A DNA stretch of 64,000 nucleotides, taken from positions 62,001 through 126,000 of the forward strand of contig NZ_CP141614.1 in the NCBI RefSeq assembly GCF_035593265.1, read 5' to 3'. The stretch comes from Limnochorda sp. LNt. Lineage in GTDB: Bacteria > Bacillota > Limnochordia > Limnochordales > Geochordaceae. The position numbers and the translations under genes are program-made. Under the pieces are notes generated by a model that made no database searches, was not told the origin of the DNA, and saw only the letters and a list, made by a program, of their open reading frames with translations. Positions 1-7,991 of the stretch are shown here, piece by piece; position 1 is the stretch's first letter, and each line of letters starts with the position of its first letter.

Positions 1-1
1 G

Positions 2-676
2 CAGCCCATCCTCGTGCGGCGGGTCGAGGATGGCTATGAGCTGGTGGCGGGCGAGCGGCGCTGGCGGGCAGCTCAGATGGCCGGCCTGGCCAGGGTGCCG
101 GCCATCGTACGGGATGCCGACGACCGGACGGCGGCCGAGTGGGCCCTCATCGAAAACCTGCAGCGCGCCGAGCTCCACTTCCTGGAGCAGGCGGAGGGCT
201 TCCGCCGCGTGATGGAGGAGTTCGGCCTGACGCAAGAGGAGCTGGCGCGGCGGCTCGGGTGCAGCCAGGGAGCCATCGCCAACAAGCTGCGCCTGCTGCG
301 ACTGCCCGAGGAGGTGCGGGCCGTCATCCGCGAGCGGGGCCTCGGGGAGCGTCAGAGCCGGAGTCTGCTCCGCCTGGAGGACCCCGGGCAGCAGCTTGAG
401 GCGGTCAAGGCCATCGCGGAGCGCCAGCTCAGCGCCGAGGAGAGCGAGCGTCTGGTCGAGGGGCTGCTGCAGGGTCGGGCGCGGCGGCGACGCGTACGGG
501 CCGTCTACGGGGATGCCCGGATCTTCGTCAACGGGCTGCGCCAAGTGGTGCGTCAGGCCCGCAAGGCGGGGTTCGAAGCAGCTCTGGAGGAAGGCGAGGA
601 CGACGCGGCGTGGACCTTCGTCGTCAAGTTGGCCAAGGCCAAGTCGTCCGGGCGCGAGCGGCGCGGAAGGAGTTGA
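2..676 (+). CDS. noc: Nucleoid occlusion protein Noc, 5' end missing
   Basis: ParB-family DNA-binding protein; 224 C-terminal residues are visible and the N-terminus lies outside the window. The CTP-binding ParB box (GERRWRAA) and the ENLQR motif are followed by a helix-turn-helix around visible residues 72-95 (LTQEELARRLGCSQGAIANK). The short basic C-terminal domain with an FVNGLRQVV-like helix resembles Noc rather than Spo0J. Noc proteins bind NBS sites and prevent division over the nucleoid. It lies directly upstream of parA-parB, the usual Bacillota order. Assignment to Noc rather than a second ParB rests on the position and the C-terminus. Confidence 0.85.
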   Translation, partial: QPILVRRVEDGYELVAGERRWRAAQMAGLARVPAIVRDADDRTAAEWALIENLQRAELHFLEQAEGFRRVMEEFGLTQEELARRLGCSQGAIANKLRLLRLPEEVRAVIRERGLGERQSRSLLRLEDPGQQLEAVKAIAERQLSAEESERLVEGLLQGRARRRRVRAVYGDARIFVNGLRQVVRQARKAGFEAALEEGEDDAAWTFVVKLAKAKSSGRERRGRS

Positions 677-685
677 ACGAGGAGA

Positions 686-1477
686 TTGGCTCGGATCCTG
701 GCGGTGGTCAATCAAAAGGGCGGGGTCGGCAAGAGCACGACCGCGGTCAACCTCGCCGCCTACCTGGCCGTGGCGGGGCACCGGGTGCTCCTGGTGGACG
801 TCGATCCCCAGGGCAATGCCACCACGGGCGTGGGGATCGACAAGCGGGGGCTGCCCGCCTGCATCTACCACGTCTTGATGGGGGAGCAGCCCATCGAGGC
901 CATCATCCGGCCGACGGAGGTGGCGGGGCTGGAGGTGGCGCCGGCTACCATCGACCTGGCGGGCGCGGAGATCGAGCTGGTCAGCGCGCTCTCCCGTGAG
1001 TTTCGGCTCAAGCGCGGGCTGGAGCCCGTCGAGGACGGCTACGACTACGTCATCATCGACTCGCCCCCGTCGCTGGGGCTGCTGACCCTCAACGGCATGG
1101 CGGCGGCCCACAAGGTGCTGGTGCCCATCCAGTGCGAGTTTTACGCGCTGGAGGGGCTGAGCCAGCTGATGCGCACCGTGGAGATGGTGAGGGAGCACCT
1201 CAACCCCGATCTCGGCGTCGCGGGGGTGGTGCTGACGATGTACGACTCTCGCACCAACCTCTCGCAGCAGGTGGTGGAGGACGTGCGCTCCTTCTTCGAG
1301 GGGCGGGTGCGGGTCTTCGAGACCCTGATCCCTCGAAACGTCCGACTCACCGAGGCGCCGAGCTACGGCAAGCCCATCGTCCTGTACGACCCCCAGTGCC
1401 GGGGGGCCGAGGCCTATCGCTCCCTGGCGGAGGAGGTGATGCGGTATGAGCCGTCAAGCGCTCGGGCGAGGGCTTAG
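686..1477 (+). CDS. parA: Chromosome partition ATPase ParA (Soj)
   Basis: MinD/ParA-type ATPase of 263 residues, the usual length. The deviant Walker A motif KGGVGKST sits at residues 11-18, the Walker A' region DVDPQGNATTG at about 38-48, and IDSPPSLGLLTLN is the Walker B region. It starts with TTG 9 bases after the noc stop, behind a GAACGAGGAGA ribosome-binding site. ParA binds DNA nonspecifically in its ATP form and, with ParB, segregates origins; in spore-formers it also influences Spo0A phosphorylation and DnaA. Its 3' end overlaps parB by 32 bases, so translational coupling is likely. Confidence 0.95.
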   Translation: MARILAVVNQKGGVGKSTTAVNLAAYLAVAGHRVLLVDVDPQGNATTGVGIDKRGLPACIYHVLMGEQPIEAIIRPTEVAGLEVAPATIDLAGAEIELVSALSREFRLKRGLEPVEDGYDYVIIDSPPSLGLLTLNGMAAAHKVLVPIQCEFYALEGLSQLMRTVEMVREHLNPDLGVAGVVLTMYDSRTNLSQQVVEDVRSFFEGRVRVFETLIPRNVRLTEAPSYGKPIVLYDPQCRGAEAYRSLAEEVMRYEPSSARARA

Positions 1478-2372
1478 GGCGCTGATACCGGAGAGCGCGA
1501 CGTCCCGGCCCGAGGGCGGGCGGCTGCGCGAGGTGGCCATCGGCGAGGTGGCGCCCAATCCCTACCAGCCCCGCCGCGAGTTCGCGGACGATGAGCTGCA
1601 GGAGCTGGCGGCCTCCATCCGGGCGCACGGCGTGCTGGAGCCCGTGGTGGTCCGTCCGGTCGTCGGGCGAGAGCCGGTGCGCTACGAGCTGGTGGTGGGC
1701 GAGCGCCGGTGGCGGGCGGCTCAGCTGGCGGGCCTGACGAGCCTCCCCGCCGTGGTGCGTCCGGTGGAGGATCGCGAGATGCTGCAGATGGCCCTGGTGG
1801 AAAACCTGCAACGGGAGGATCTCAATCCCCTCGAGGAGGCCGAGGCCTACCGCCGGCTGATGGACGAGTTCGGCCTGAGCCAGGACGACGTGGCGCAGGC
1901 GGTGGGGCGCAAGCGGCCCACGGTGGCCAACACCCTGCGGCTGCTGGAGCTGGAGCCCGAGATCCGGGAGGCCTTGCGGGCCGGCCGGCTCAGCGCAGGA
2001 CACGGCAAGGCGCTGCTGGCCGCGCCGCCCGGCCGGGCGCGCGTGGAGCTGGCGCAGCGCGTGCTGGAGGCAGGGCTGTCGGTACGGGAGACGGAGGGGC
2101 TGGCCCGGCAGCTGGCGCAGGGACGGGAGGCCACAGGGGTGGGGCGGGCGGGCGGAGGGCACCGGAGGCCTGCGGCCTCGGACGAGTCGGAGCGGCGGTG
2201 GAGCGAGGTGGAGGCGGCCCTGGAGCGGGCCCTGGGCACCCGGGTCGTCATCCGCGAGGGGCGTCGCAAGGGCCGCATCGAGATCGAATTCTACGGCGAG
2301 GAGGATCTCGTGCGTCTCGTCGAGCTGCTCGGGCAGGTCGACGACCGGGTGGCCATCGGCGGCCTGCGCTGA
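1446..2372 (+). CDS. parB: Chromosome partition protein ParB (Spo0J)
   Basis: 308 residues. It begins with the typical ParB N-terminus (MSRQALGRGLRALIP), which decides the ATG start inside the parA tail. The N-terminal CTPase domain carries PNPYQPRREF and GERRWRAAQLAG, followed by ENLQREDLNPLEEA and a helix-turn-helix with LSQDDVAQAVGRKRPTVAN. A C-terminal dimerisation domain follows a Gly-rich linker. ParB clamps onto parS and spreads, loading SMC. A parS site lies 18 bases after the stop codon. Function is assigned with high certainty from motifs and context. Confidence 0.96.
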   Translation: MSRQALGRGLRALIPESATSRPEGGRLREVAIGEVAPNPYQPRREFADDELQELAASIRAHGVLEPVVVRPVVGREPVRYELVVGERRWRAAQLAGLTSLPAVVRPVEDREMLQMALVENLQREDLNPLEEAEAYRRLMDEFGLSQDDVAQAVGRKRPTVANTLRLLELEPEIREALRAGRLSAGHGKALLAAPPGRARVELAQRVLEAGLSVRETEGLARQLAQGREATGVGRAGGGHRRPAASDESERRWSEVEAALERALGTRVVIREGRRKGRIEIEFYGEEDLVRLVELLGQVDDRVAIGGLR

Positions 2373-2390
2373 GCGAGCGGGTCTCGCCCG

Positions 2391-2406
2391 TGTTCCACGT
2401 GGAACA
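2391..2406. promoter_or_regulatory. parS: parS centromere site
   Basis: TGTTCCACGTGGAACA is a perfect 16-bp palindrome. It fits the widely conserved bacterial consensus TGTTNCACGTGNAACA and differs from the B. subtilis version at one base per arm. It is placed immediately after parB. ParB nucleates here and spreads over neighbouring DNA. No second copy was found in the window by eye. Confidence 0.93.
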
Positions 2407-2541
2407 TCTCTCACGGCCCCAGGCGGGCATCGGGGATTCGAGCCCCGGCGGCCCCGATCGAGCCCTGGCAGGAGTCGACAATGACGGTGTCGAACCCCAG
2501 GGCCACGGGGTGGGGAACGATAACGGAGGTTGCCCGCCTGG

Positions 2542-3492
2542 ATGGCGAGGAAGCGGAGCGAGCCCTACATCACCATCGCCATCGTCCCGCACGACGGCGG
2601 CGTCGTTCGCTCCTTGCGCCTGCGGCGACGGACCTATGACGCGCTACGGGCGGCGGTCGGCCTCGTCCTGGTCGCTCTCCTCTGGCTCTCCAACTCCTAC
2701 GTCACGGCTCTCCACCGGCAGGCCCTGCTGAGCGGACGGCTGGCCCTCCAGCTGGACCGGTATGCCACCCTCGAGCGTGCCTACATCGATGAGCAGAGCA
2801 ATTTCGAGGCGCTGATGGCCGAGGCGGCGGGCATCCAGCAAGAGCTCCAACGGCTGGCCGTCGCCAGTGCGGAGCTGCGCGAGATGCTGGCCCGCGCTGA
2901 CGCCGTGCCGCCGCCCGCGCTGCCCCCTGTGCGGCAGGTCGCCCAGGGCGACAGGCCGACCGGCCAGGGCGGGCCGCTCTCGGCGCCTGACGTGATCCCC
3001 ATCGTGGCGGCCGCCCTGCGCTACGCGGATGACCGGATCCAGGCGTACGACGACCACTTCAAGGCCCTCCGGTCGCGGACCCTCGAGTTCGTCCGGATGA
3101 GGGCTCACACGCCATCCATCTGGCCGACGGAGGGTTGGCTGAGCTCGGGGTACGGGCCGCGTACGCATCCCATCACGGGCCAGTCCGACTACCACTACGG
3201 GGTCGACATCGCCGGCATGGTGGGAACTCCCATCCGGGCCGCCGCCGATGGCCAGGTCGTGTCGGCCGGGCGCCGCTCCGGGTACGGTCTGACCATCGTC
3301 ATCGACCATGGCTACGGCCGGCAGACCCTGTACGGACACCTCTCTCGGATTCAGGTCAAGGTGGGCCAGCGGGTCACCAAGGGGCAGGTCATCGGCGCCA
3401 TGGGGTCGACGGGCCTGAGCACCGGCCCCCACCTCCACTACGAGGTGCGGGTCAACGGCCGCCCCGTCAACCCGCTCAACTACCTGCCCTGA
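2542..3492 (+). CDS. Membrane-anchored M23 family metallopeptidase
   Basis: 316 residues. A single transmembrane segment at about residues 32-52 is followed by a helical, probably coiled-coil stretch and a C-terminal LytM/M23 domain. The zinc ligands are visible in HYGVDIAG (HxxxD) and HLHYEV (HxH), with the preceding GYGPRTHPITG loop. M23 enzymes cut peptidoglycan cross-bridges, or act as inactive regulators when ligands are lost; here the ligands are intact. The ATG at 2542 is preferred because the GGAGG at 2525-2529 is 12 bases upstream, whereas it directly abuts the alternative TTG at 2530. The bactofilin gene follows 31 bases later, a common pairing of bactofilins with M23 peptidases. 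Confidence 0.88.
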   Translation: MARKRSEPYITIAIVPHDGGVVRSLRLRRRTYDALRAAVGLVLVALLWLSNSYVTALHRQALLSGRLALQLDRYATLERAYIDEQSNFEALMAEAAGIQQELQRLAVASAELREMLARADAVPPPALPPVRQVAQGDRPTGQGGPLSAPDVIPIVAAALRYADDRIQAYDDHFKALRSRTLEFVRMRAHTPSIWPTEGWLSSGYGPRTHPITGQSDYHYGVDIAGMVGTPIRAAADGQVVSAGRRSGYGLTIVIDHGYGRQTLYGHLSRIQVKVGQRVTKGQVIGAMGSTGLSTGPHLHYEVRVNGRPVNPLNYLP

Positions 3493-3523
3493 GCAGACAT
3501 CCAGCGAAGGAGGCAAACCACCG

Positions 3524-3964
3524 GTGATCCGGTCGCGTCGTGACGTCCAGGCCCCGGCCGGCCCCCCCGATCCCGGCGCGGTGGAGACGATCGTGGGCAA
3601 GGGGACCGAGGTCAAGGGGGACCTGAAGGGCTCGGGCTCCTTGCGGGTCGACGGGCGTGTGGAGGGCACCATCCAAACCACCGGCGACCTCATCGTGGGA
3701 GAGGGCGGCGTCGTGGTGGCCGACGTGCAGGCCGCCTCGGTGCTGGTGGCGGGCGAGGTCCAGGGGCAGGTGCACGCCACCGCCCGCCTCGAGCTCGCGG
3801 CCTCGGGACGCATCCGCGGCGACGTGGAGACCCCCATCCTGGTGGTCAACGAGGGCGGCCGCCTCGACGGCAAGTGTGCGATGACCACACCCGACCGCAG
3901 GGCCGCGGATTCCGTCGCACCCAGCCGCCTCCCACCCCAGCCACGTGACGCCGCCACCGAGTGA
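3524..3964 (+). CDS. Bactofilin (polymer-forming cytoskeletal protein)
   Basis: 146 residues. A short disordered N-terminus precedes a right-handed beta-helix domain with regularly spaced glycines (GTEVKGDLKGSGSLRVDG, then DGRVEGTI and GRIRGDVETP), and a Pro-rich tail ends the protein. Bactofilins polymerise without nucleotide at the membrane and recruit cell-wall enzymes. The gene starts with GTG 10 bases after AAGGAGG and probably forms an operon with the M23 peptidase upstream. Family is confident; the specific role here is not known. Confidence 0.9.
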   Translation: MIRSRRDVQAPAGPPDPGAVETIVGKGTEVKGDLKGSGSLRVDGRVEGTIQTTGDLIVGEGGVVVADVQAASVLVAGEVQGQVHATARLELAASGRIRGDVETPILVVNEGGRLDGKCAMTTPDRRAADSVAPSRLPPQPRDAATE

Positions 3965-4025
3965 CCATAGAGTGAGGGCGCACCCCGGGGCGCACGCCGA
4001 GCCCTGACAGCGAGGTGACGGGGCT

Positions 4026-4673
4026 TTGCGCTTCAAGGACCGGGCTGACGCGGGCCGGCGGCTGGGGGCTCTGCTGGCTCCCTACGCCGCAGGGGCCGGC
4101 TGCGTCCTGGGCATCCCGAGGGGCGGCATCGTGGTGGCGGCCGAGGTGGCAAGGCAGCTCGCGTGGCCCCTGCGCGCCGTCTCGGTCAAGAAGGTGGCCT
4201 GCCCTCCCAATCCCGAGCTGGCCATCGGCGCCGTCGCGCCCGATGGCACGGCCGTCGTCAACCAGGAGGCCATCCGGGCGCTCAGCATCGAGCCCGGAGA
4301 GCTCCACCAGGCGGTCTCGACGGCGCTGGAGGAGGCGCGCCGGCGCGAGCACCTGTACGGGCCGCTCGCGGACATCCAGGAGCAGCTGGCCCTCATCGTC
4401 GACGACGGGCTCGCCACCGGCTACACGGCCATCGCGGCCGCCCGCTACGTCCGCCGCATGGGGGCCCGTCCCGTGGTGGTCGCTGCACCCGTGGCCGCCC
4501 GCGCCAGCGCCCGGCTCATCCTCGACGAGTGTGACCGCCTGGTGGCGCTCACGACCCCGTCCGACCTGGAGTCGGTTGGCCACTGGTACGACGACTTTCG
4601 CCCCGTCGACGACGCCGTCGTCGTCGCGCTCCTCCAGGAGCTGGCCACACCCCCTCGCCCCGCCGGGGCATGA
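4026..4673 (+). CDS. Predicted phosphoribosyltransferase
   Basis: 215 residues with a type I PRTase fold. The PRPP-binding loop is VDDGLATGYT at about residues 122-131; the N-terminal LGIPRGGIVVAAEVA and CPPNPELAIGAVA are typical of the uncharacterised PRTase family that in other bacteria is often fused to a dienelactone-hydrolase-like domain. Here it stands alone. The substrate base is unknown. The TTG start follows a GAGGTGA site about 8 bases upstream. Membership in the PRTase superfamily is clear, but no pathway can be assigned from the neighbours. Confidence 0.82.
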   Translation: MRFKDRADAGRRLGALLAPYAAGAGCVLGIPRGGIVVAAEVARQLAWPLRAVSVKKVACPPNPELAIGAVAPDGTAVVNQEAIRALSIEPGELHQAVSTALEEARRREHLYGPLADIQEQLALIVDDGLATGYTAIAAARYVRRMGARPVVVAAPVAARASARLILDECDRLVALTTPSDLESVGHWYDDFRPVDDAVVVALLQELATPPRPAGA

Positions 4674-4719
4674 CGTGGTCGGCAGCGGCCCAAGCTAGGG
4701 GCGAGGAGGGAGTCTCCCC

Positions 4720-4983
4720 GTGACCCAGATCCGCCGCCCCATCGTGGCCCTTGACGACGAGATGATGCGGCTGCGCTCCGCGCTGGAACGGGCCGGCTAC
4801 GAGGTGCGGTCGCTCCACGGCGCGCCCCTGGAGCAGGTGGCCGTCGTCGTCTTGAGCGGCATGGACGCGGACATCACGGGTGACCTCAGGCGCCGGACCG
4901 AGGCACCCGTGATCGAGGCGCGAGGCCTCGACGAGCGGGCCGTCGTGGCGGCCGTTCACGAGAAGGCGCGGCTTCGCATGTGA
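4720..4983 (+). CDS. YkuS-like small protein (UPF0180 type)
   Basis: 87 residues. The pattern of a short N-terminal strand, a helix ending ALERAGYEV, a central VVVLSGMDADITGD and a C-terminal PVIEARGLDERAVV segment matches the YkuS family of small proteins of unknown function in Bacillota. The GTG start lies downstream of a GAGGAGGGAG site. The last 28 bases overlap the convergent yyaC gene. Family assignment is moderate because the protein is short. Confidence 0.62.
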   Translation: MTQIRRPIVALDDEMMRLRSALERAGYEVRSLHGAPLEQVAVVVLSGMDADITGDLRRRTEAPVIEARGLDERAVVAAVHEKARLRM

Positions 4984-5585
4984 AGCAGCTCGCTGGCCTG
5001 CTTGGCGGCATGCACGACGCCAGCGGCGATGACCTGGGCCATCTGCCAGACGATGCCGAGCCGAGTGTTCTGCAGCACCAGGTACTCCATGAAACCTCCC
5101 ACGTTGACGACCCCGACGATGTGGGCGTGGCCCACCGCCGGCAGGCTCTTGCGGACCCCTGTCCCTGGGCGCAAGGGGCCTGAGCGGACGGTGAGACTGC
5201 CGACGTTCTCGGCGCGACCCAGGCAGGCGTCGATGGCCAGGACGAAGGTGGGCGACGCGCGCGCCAGACGCACCAGGGTCTCCGCCAGGTTGGTGGCGTG
5301 CACCGGCTCGTCCAGCGTGCCGTAGACCCTTAGCTGGGGGGCCAGGCGAGCCAGCTGCGACCCGACCAACGGGCCCAGCGCGTCACCCGTGGAGCGGTCC
5401 GTGCCGATGCAGACCACGGCCGGTTGCTCCCAGGCGCCGGGATGGGGCTCCAGCAGCCGGAGCAGGTAGTCGGCCAGCTGCCACGCCGCTTGCGGGTCCC
5501 GGTAATGGACCCGGCCGACGAGCCCATCCTCGGCGGCGCCCTCCCGGAGCGCCGACGCGTGGTTGCCACTGGCGCGCGACTTCAA
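4956..5585 (-). CDS. yyaC: Spore protease YyaC (DUF1256)
   Basis: 209 residues. The core has CIGTDRSTGDALGPLVG, then GTLDEPVHATNLAE, IDACLGR and VGGFMEYLVLQNTRL, all characteristic of the YyaC/DUF1256 family, which is related to germination protease folds and present only in spore-formers. In B. subtilis yyaC also lies beside parA-parB, so the position supports the call. It starts at TTG 5585, with a GGAGAGTCGGAG stretch just upstream. Cleavage of a defined substrate has not been established for the family. Confidence 0.9.
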   Translation of the reverse strand: MKSRASGNHASALREGAAEDGLVGRVHYRDPQAAWQLADYLLRLLEPHPGAWEQPAVVCIGTDRSTGDALGPLVGSQLARLAPQLRVYGTLDEPVHATNLAETLVRLARASPTFVLAIDACLGRAENVGSLTVRSGPLRPGTGVRKSLPAVGHAHIVGVVNVGGFMEYLVLQNTRLGIVWQMAQVIAAGVVHAAKQASELLHMRSRAFS

Positions 5586-5660
5586 CTCCGACTCTCCCCG
5601 CCCCCGTGGGAGCCTGGTGAGAAGGGCCGATACGGCGGCCCAGGCTGACGTTCACGTTAT

Positions 5661-6224
5661 ATGTCGGGCCGCCGCCACGTATACACCGGTGTGCCTGACG
5701 TGCAGGGGCCCGGCGGCATCGTGGCGGCGAGCGCGGTGGCCTGGACCCTGTTCGCCGCGGTGGTGGGAGCCGGCTTCGCCAGCGGGCGCGAGCTGGTCCT
5801 CTTCCTGGGGCATTGCGCCGGAGCGGGGCCTTTGACGGCCGTCGGCGTGGGACTTCTCATCGGCCTGATGGCGGCCCCTCCGGGAGAAGCCCGGAGGCCC
5901 TCGCCCCCTCCCGCCGTGCTCCGCCTGACCAGCGTGATGCTCGCGTGGACTACCCTGGCGGCGACCCTCGCCGCCCTGGCGCACTTGGCCGCCCCAGCGG
6001 CCTCGACGCAGGGGCGCTCCCTCCTGGCGGCCGCCCTCGCCGCCTGGGCCGGCGCCGCCTTACCGGCGAGTCGGGGTCTGGCCCCCATCAGTCGCATGGT
6101 CGGGCCGGTCATCGCCGCCGCGGTGCTGGCGGAGGCACTCGCCTGGGGCGCCGCGAGCGCGCTCGACCTGCTCGACGCGACCGCCGCCAGGCCGCCTGGC
6201 GCGCCCGATGGCGCCCCTGCGTGA
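5661..6224 (+). CDS. YkvI-like membrane protein, N-terminal half (frame broken)
   Basis: 187 residues with about five hydrophobic segments. The first is AVAWTLFAAVVGAGFASGRE, matching the VVGAGFASGQE signature at the start of YkvI-type transporters of the APC superfamily. Its stop codon (TGA 6222-6224) overlaps a GTG at 6221 that opens the reading frame of the rest of the protein. YkvI proteins are normally about 350 residues with about ten membrane helices; the two halves together give that length. The start codon is uncertain: ATG 5661 lacks a clear ribosome-binding site, and GTG 5691 is an alternative. The transported substrate is unknown. Confidence 0.6.
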   Translation: MSGRRHVYTGVPDVQGPGGIVAASAVAWTLFAAVVGAGFASGRELVLFLGHCAGAGPLTAVGVGLLIGLMAAPPGEARRPSPPPAVLRLTSVMLAWTTLAATLAALAHLAAPAASTQGRSLLAAALAAWAGAALPASRGLAPISRMVGPVIAAAVLAEALAWGAASALDLLDATAARPPGAPDGAPA

Positions 6225-6742
6225 GCGGCGCGCCGGTCTACGCCGCGGGCGACGCGCTGTTCGGCCGCGCCGCCGTGGAGCGGCTGGCGGGCGAGCTGCG
6301 CCTCGGAGCGACGGCGACCCGCCGGGCCTGTGCGCTGGGCGGACTCATGGTGGGGCTCGTGGCGGGGGCCGGCCTGTGGACGGTCGACCTGGCACGAAGC
6401 GACGCCCATCCCATGCCCCTCACGGCGGCGGCGGCGCGTCTGCACCCGTCCGCGGGCCTGGTTCACACGGCCCTTCTCGCCGGTGCGGCCTATACCACCG
6501 CGGTGGCCGCGGCGTCCGCCCTCGTCACCCCCCTCCGCGGCCTGGGGCGCCTCATGGTGCCCGGGGACCGCCAGGCCGGCCCCGTCGCAGCCGGACTGGC
6601 CATCGCATCGGTCCTACCTATCGCACGGCAGGGCTTCGTGGAGGCGGTCCACCTGCTCTACCCCGTCGCGGGATGGACCGCCTTGGTGGCCCTGGCCCTC
6701 GACTGGGTCTTTGCAATGACGACGCGGCGGCGCCTATACTAA
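6221..6742 (+). CDS. YkvI-like membrane protein, C-terminal half (frame broken)
   Basis: 173 residues if it starts at GTG 6221, which overlaps the upstream stop as GTGA. It contains about five hydrophobic stretches, including GGLMVGLVAGAGLWTVD and a C-terminal VAGWTALVALALDWVF. It completes the membrane topology of the preceding gene. One extra C in the CCCC run at 6215-6218 would join both into a single protein of about 360 residues. It may be a sequencing or true frameshift, or a translationally coupled two-part protein; the first two are favoured. Confidence 0.55.
   Translation: MSGAPVYAAGDALFGRAAVERLAGELRLGATATRRACALGGLMVGLVAGAGLWTVDLARSDAHPMPLTAAAARLHPSAGLVHTALLAGAAYTTAVAAASALVTPLRGLGRLMVPGDRQAGPVAAGLAIASVLPIARQGFVEAVHLLYPVAGWTALVALALDWVFAMTTRRRLY
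6711..6740 (+). promoter_or_regulatory. Probable sigma-A promoter for the nifS-thiI unit
   Basis: TTGCAA at 6711-6716 and TATACT at 6735-6740 are separated by 18 bases and match the -35 and -10 consensus at 4/6 and 5/6 positions. The site overlaps the end of the YkvI-like gene and is followed by the cysteine desulfurase gene. No experimental support. Confidence 0.5.
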
Positions 6743-6788
6743 GGGGGACCTCGTCTCCCCGCCCAACGCCTTCGAGGTGATGATGCCG

Positions 6789-7991
6789 GTGCCCGACACG
6801 ACCACGCCCCTCATCTACCTCGACCACGCCGCCACGACCCCGGTGCGCCCCGAGGTGGTGGCGGCCATGACGGCCGTCCTGCAAGACCCCCTGGCTGCCG
6901 GCAACCCCTCGTCGCGCCACCGCCTGGGGGCCCGAGCCCGGGAGGCCCTCGACGAGGCCCGTCGCCAGGTCGGGGCCCTGCTCGGCGCGCCGCAGGAGCG
7001 GATCGTCTTCACCGGATCGGCGACCGAGGCCAACAACCTCGCGCTACTGGGCGCGGCCCGTGCCGCAGGCCGGCACAGGCGCCATCTCGTCATCACCGCC
7101 ATCGAGCACCCGTCGGTGATGGAGGCGGCGGCCCTGCTGGAGTCGCAGGGTTACCGGGTCACGCGGGTCGCGCCGTCGCGCGAGGGCGTCGTGGACGCCG
7201 AGGCGGTGGCGAGGGCCGTGGAGGACGACACCTTCCTCGTCTCGGTCATGCTGGTCAACAACGAGACCGGCGCCCTCCAGCCGGTCGCTGACGTGGCGCG
7301 GCTGGTACGCCGCCGCCGTCCCGAAGTGCTGGTGCACAGCGACCTGGTCCAGGCGGCGGGGAGGCTGCCGGTCGATGTGGAGACCCTGGGCGTGGACCTG
7401 GCGTCGGTGAGCGCCCACAAGCTTCACGGCCCCAAGGGCGTCGGTGCGCTGTACGTCGGCCCGAGGGCCCGGCTCGACCCGATCGTGGTCGGGGGCGGAC
7501 AGGAGCGGGGGCTGCGCAGCGGCACCGAAAACCTACCCGGCATCGTGGGCTTCGGGGTGGCGTCCGCTCTCGCCCGGCAGGAGCTGCCGCAGACCACGGA
7601 GCGCCTGCGCCGCCTGGGTCGGCGACTGCTCGACGGGCTCTCGGGCCTCGGCCACCGCGCGCATCTGCTGGGACCCGCCGATCCCGAGCGCCGGGCGCCG
7701 CACATCGTCTGCGTCGCGCTGGAGGGGCTGCGGGCGGAGGTGGTGGCCACCCATCTCGACCAGGAGGCCGGCGTCCTCGTGTCGGTGGGCTCCGCCTGCT
7801 CCTCGCACAAGGCCCGCAAGAGCCACGTCCTCCTGGCCATGGGAGTGCCCGAGCGGCTGGCGACCGGCGCGATCCGTCTCAGCCTCGGGCTGTTGACACG
7901 TGAGGAGGAGGTCGACGAGGCCATTCGTCGGACGGCGGCCGTGGTGGAGGCGTTGAGCGCGTTCGTGGGGCGGGGGGGAGGGCGTGGCTGA
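6789..7991 (+). CDS. Cysteine desulfurase (NifS/IscS family)
   Basis: PLP-dependent class V aminotransferase fold of about 400 residues that mobilises sulfur from cysteine as a persulfide. The N-terminal YLDHAATTPVRPEV, the PLP-lysine region SAHKLHGPKG, GGGQERGLRSGTEN and the persulfide cysteine loop SVGSACSSHKA are all present. The start is ambiguous: GTG 6777, ATG 6780 and ATG 6783 are in frame, but the near-perfect ribosome-binding site GAGGTGAT at 6774-6781 best fits GTG 6789. It overlaps thiI by 8 bases, so it most likely feeds sulfur to tRNA thiolation; a role in Fe-S assembly is also possible. Confidence 0.92.
   Translation: MPDTTTPLIYLDHAATTPVRPEVVAAMTAVLQDPLAAGNPSSRHRLGARAREALDEARRQVGALLGAPQERIVFTGSATEANNLALLGAARAAGRHRRHLVITAIEHPSVMEAAALLESQGYRVTRVAPSREGVVDAEAVARAVEDDTFLVSVMLVNNETGALQPVADVARLVRRRRPEVLVHSDLVQAAGRLPVDVETLGVDLASVSAHKLHGPKGVGALYVGPRARLDPIVVGGGQERGLRSGTENLPGIVGFGVASALARQELPQTTERLRRLGRRLLDGLSGLGHRAHLLGPADPERRAPHIVCVALEGLRAEVVATHLDQEAGVLVSVGSACSSHKARKSHVLLAMGVPERLATGAIRLSLGLLTREEEVDEAIRRTAAVVEALSAFVGRGGGRG

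Noticed and set aside
1347-2414. Long minus-strand open frame opposite parB
   Set aside because: It is antisense to a clear parB; such long shadows are expected in GC-rich coding DNA, and its sequence is low-complexity His/Gln/Arg/Pro-rich.
7868-7882. Second parS-like CACGTG within the desulfurase gene
   Set aside because: The flanking bases do not fit the GTTNCACGTGNAAC palindrome.
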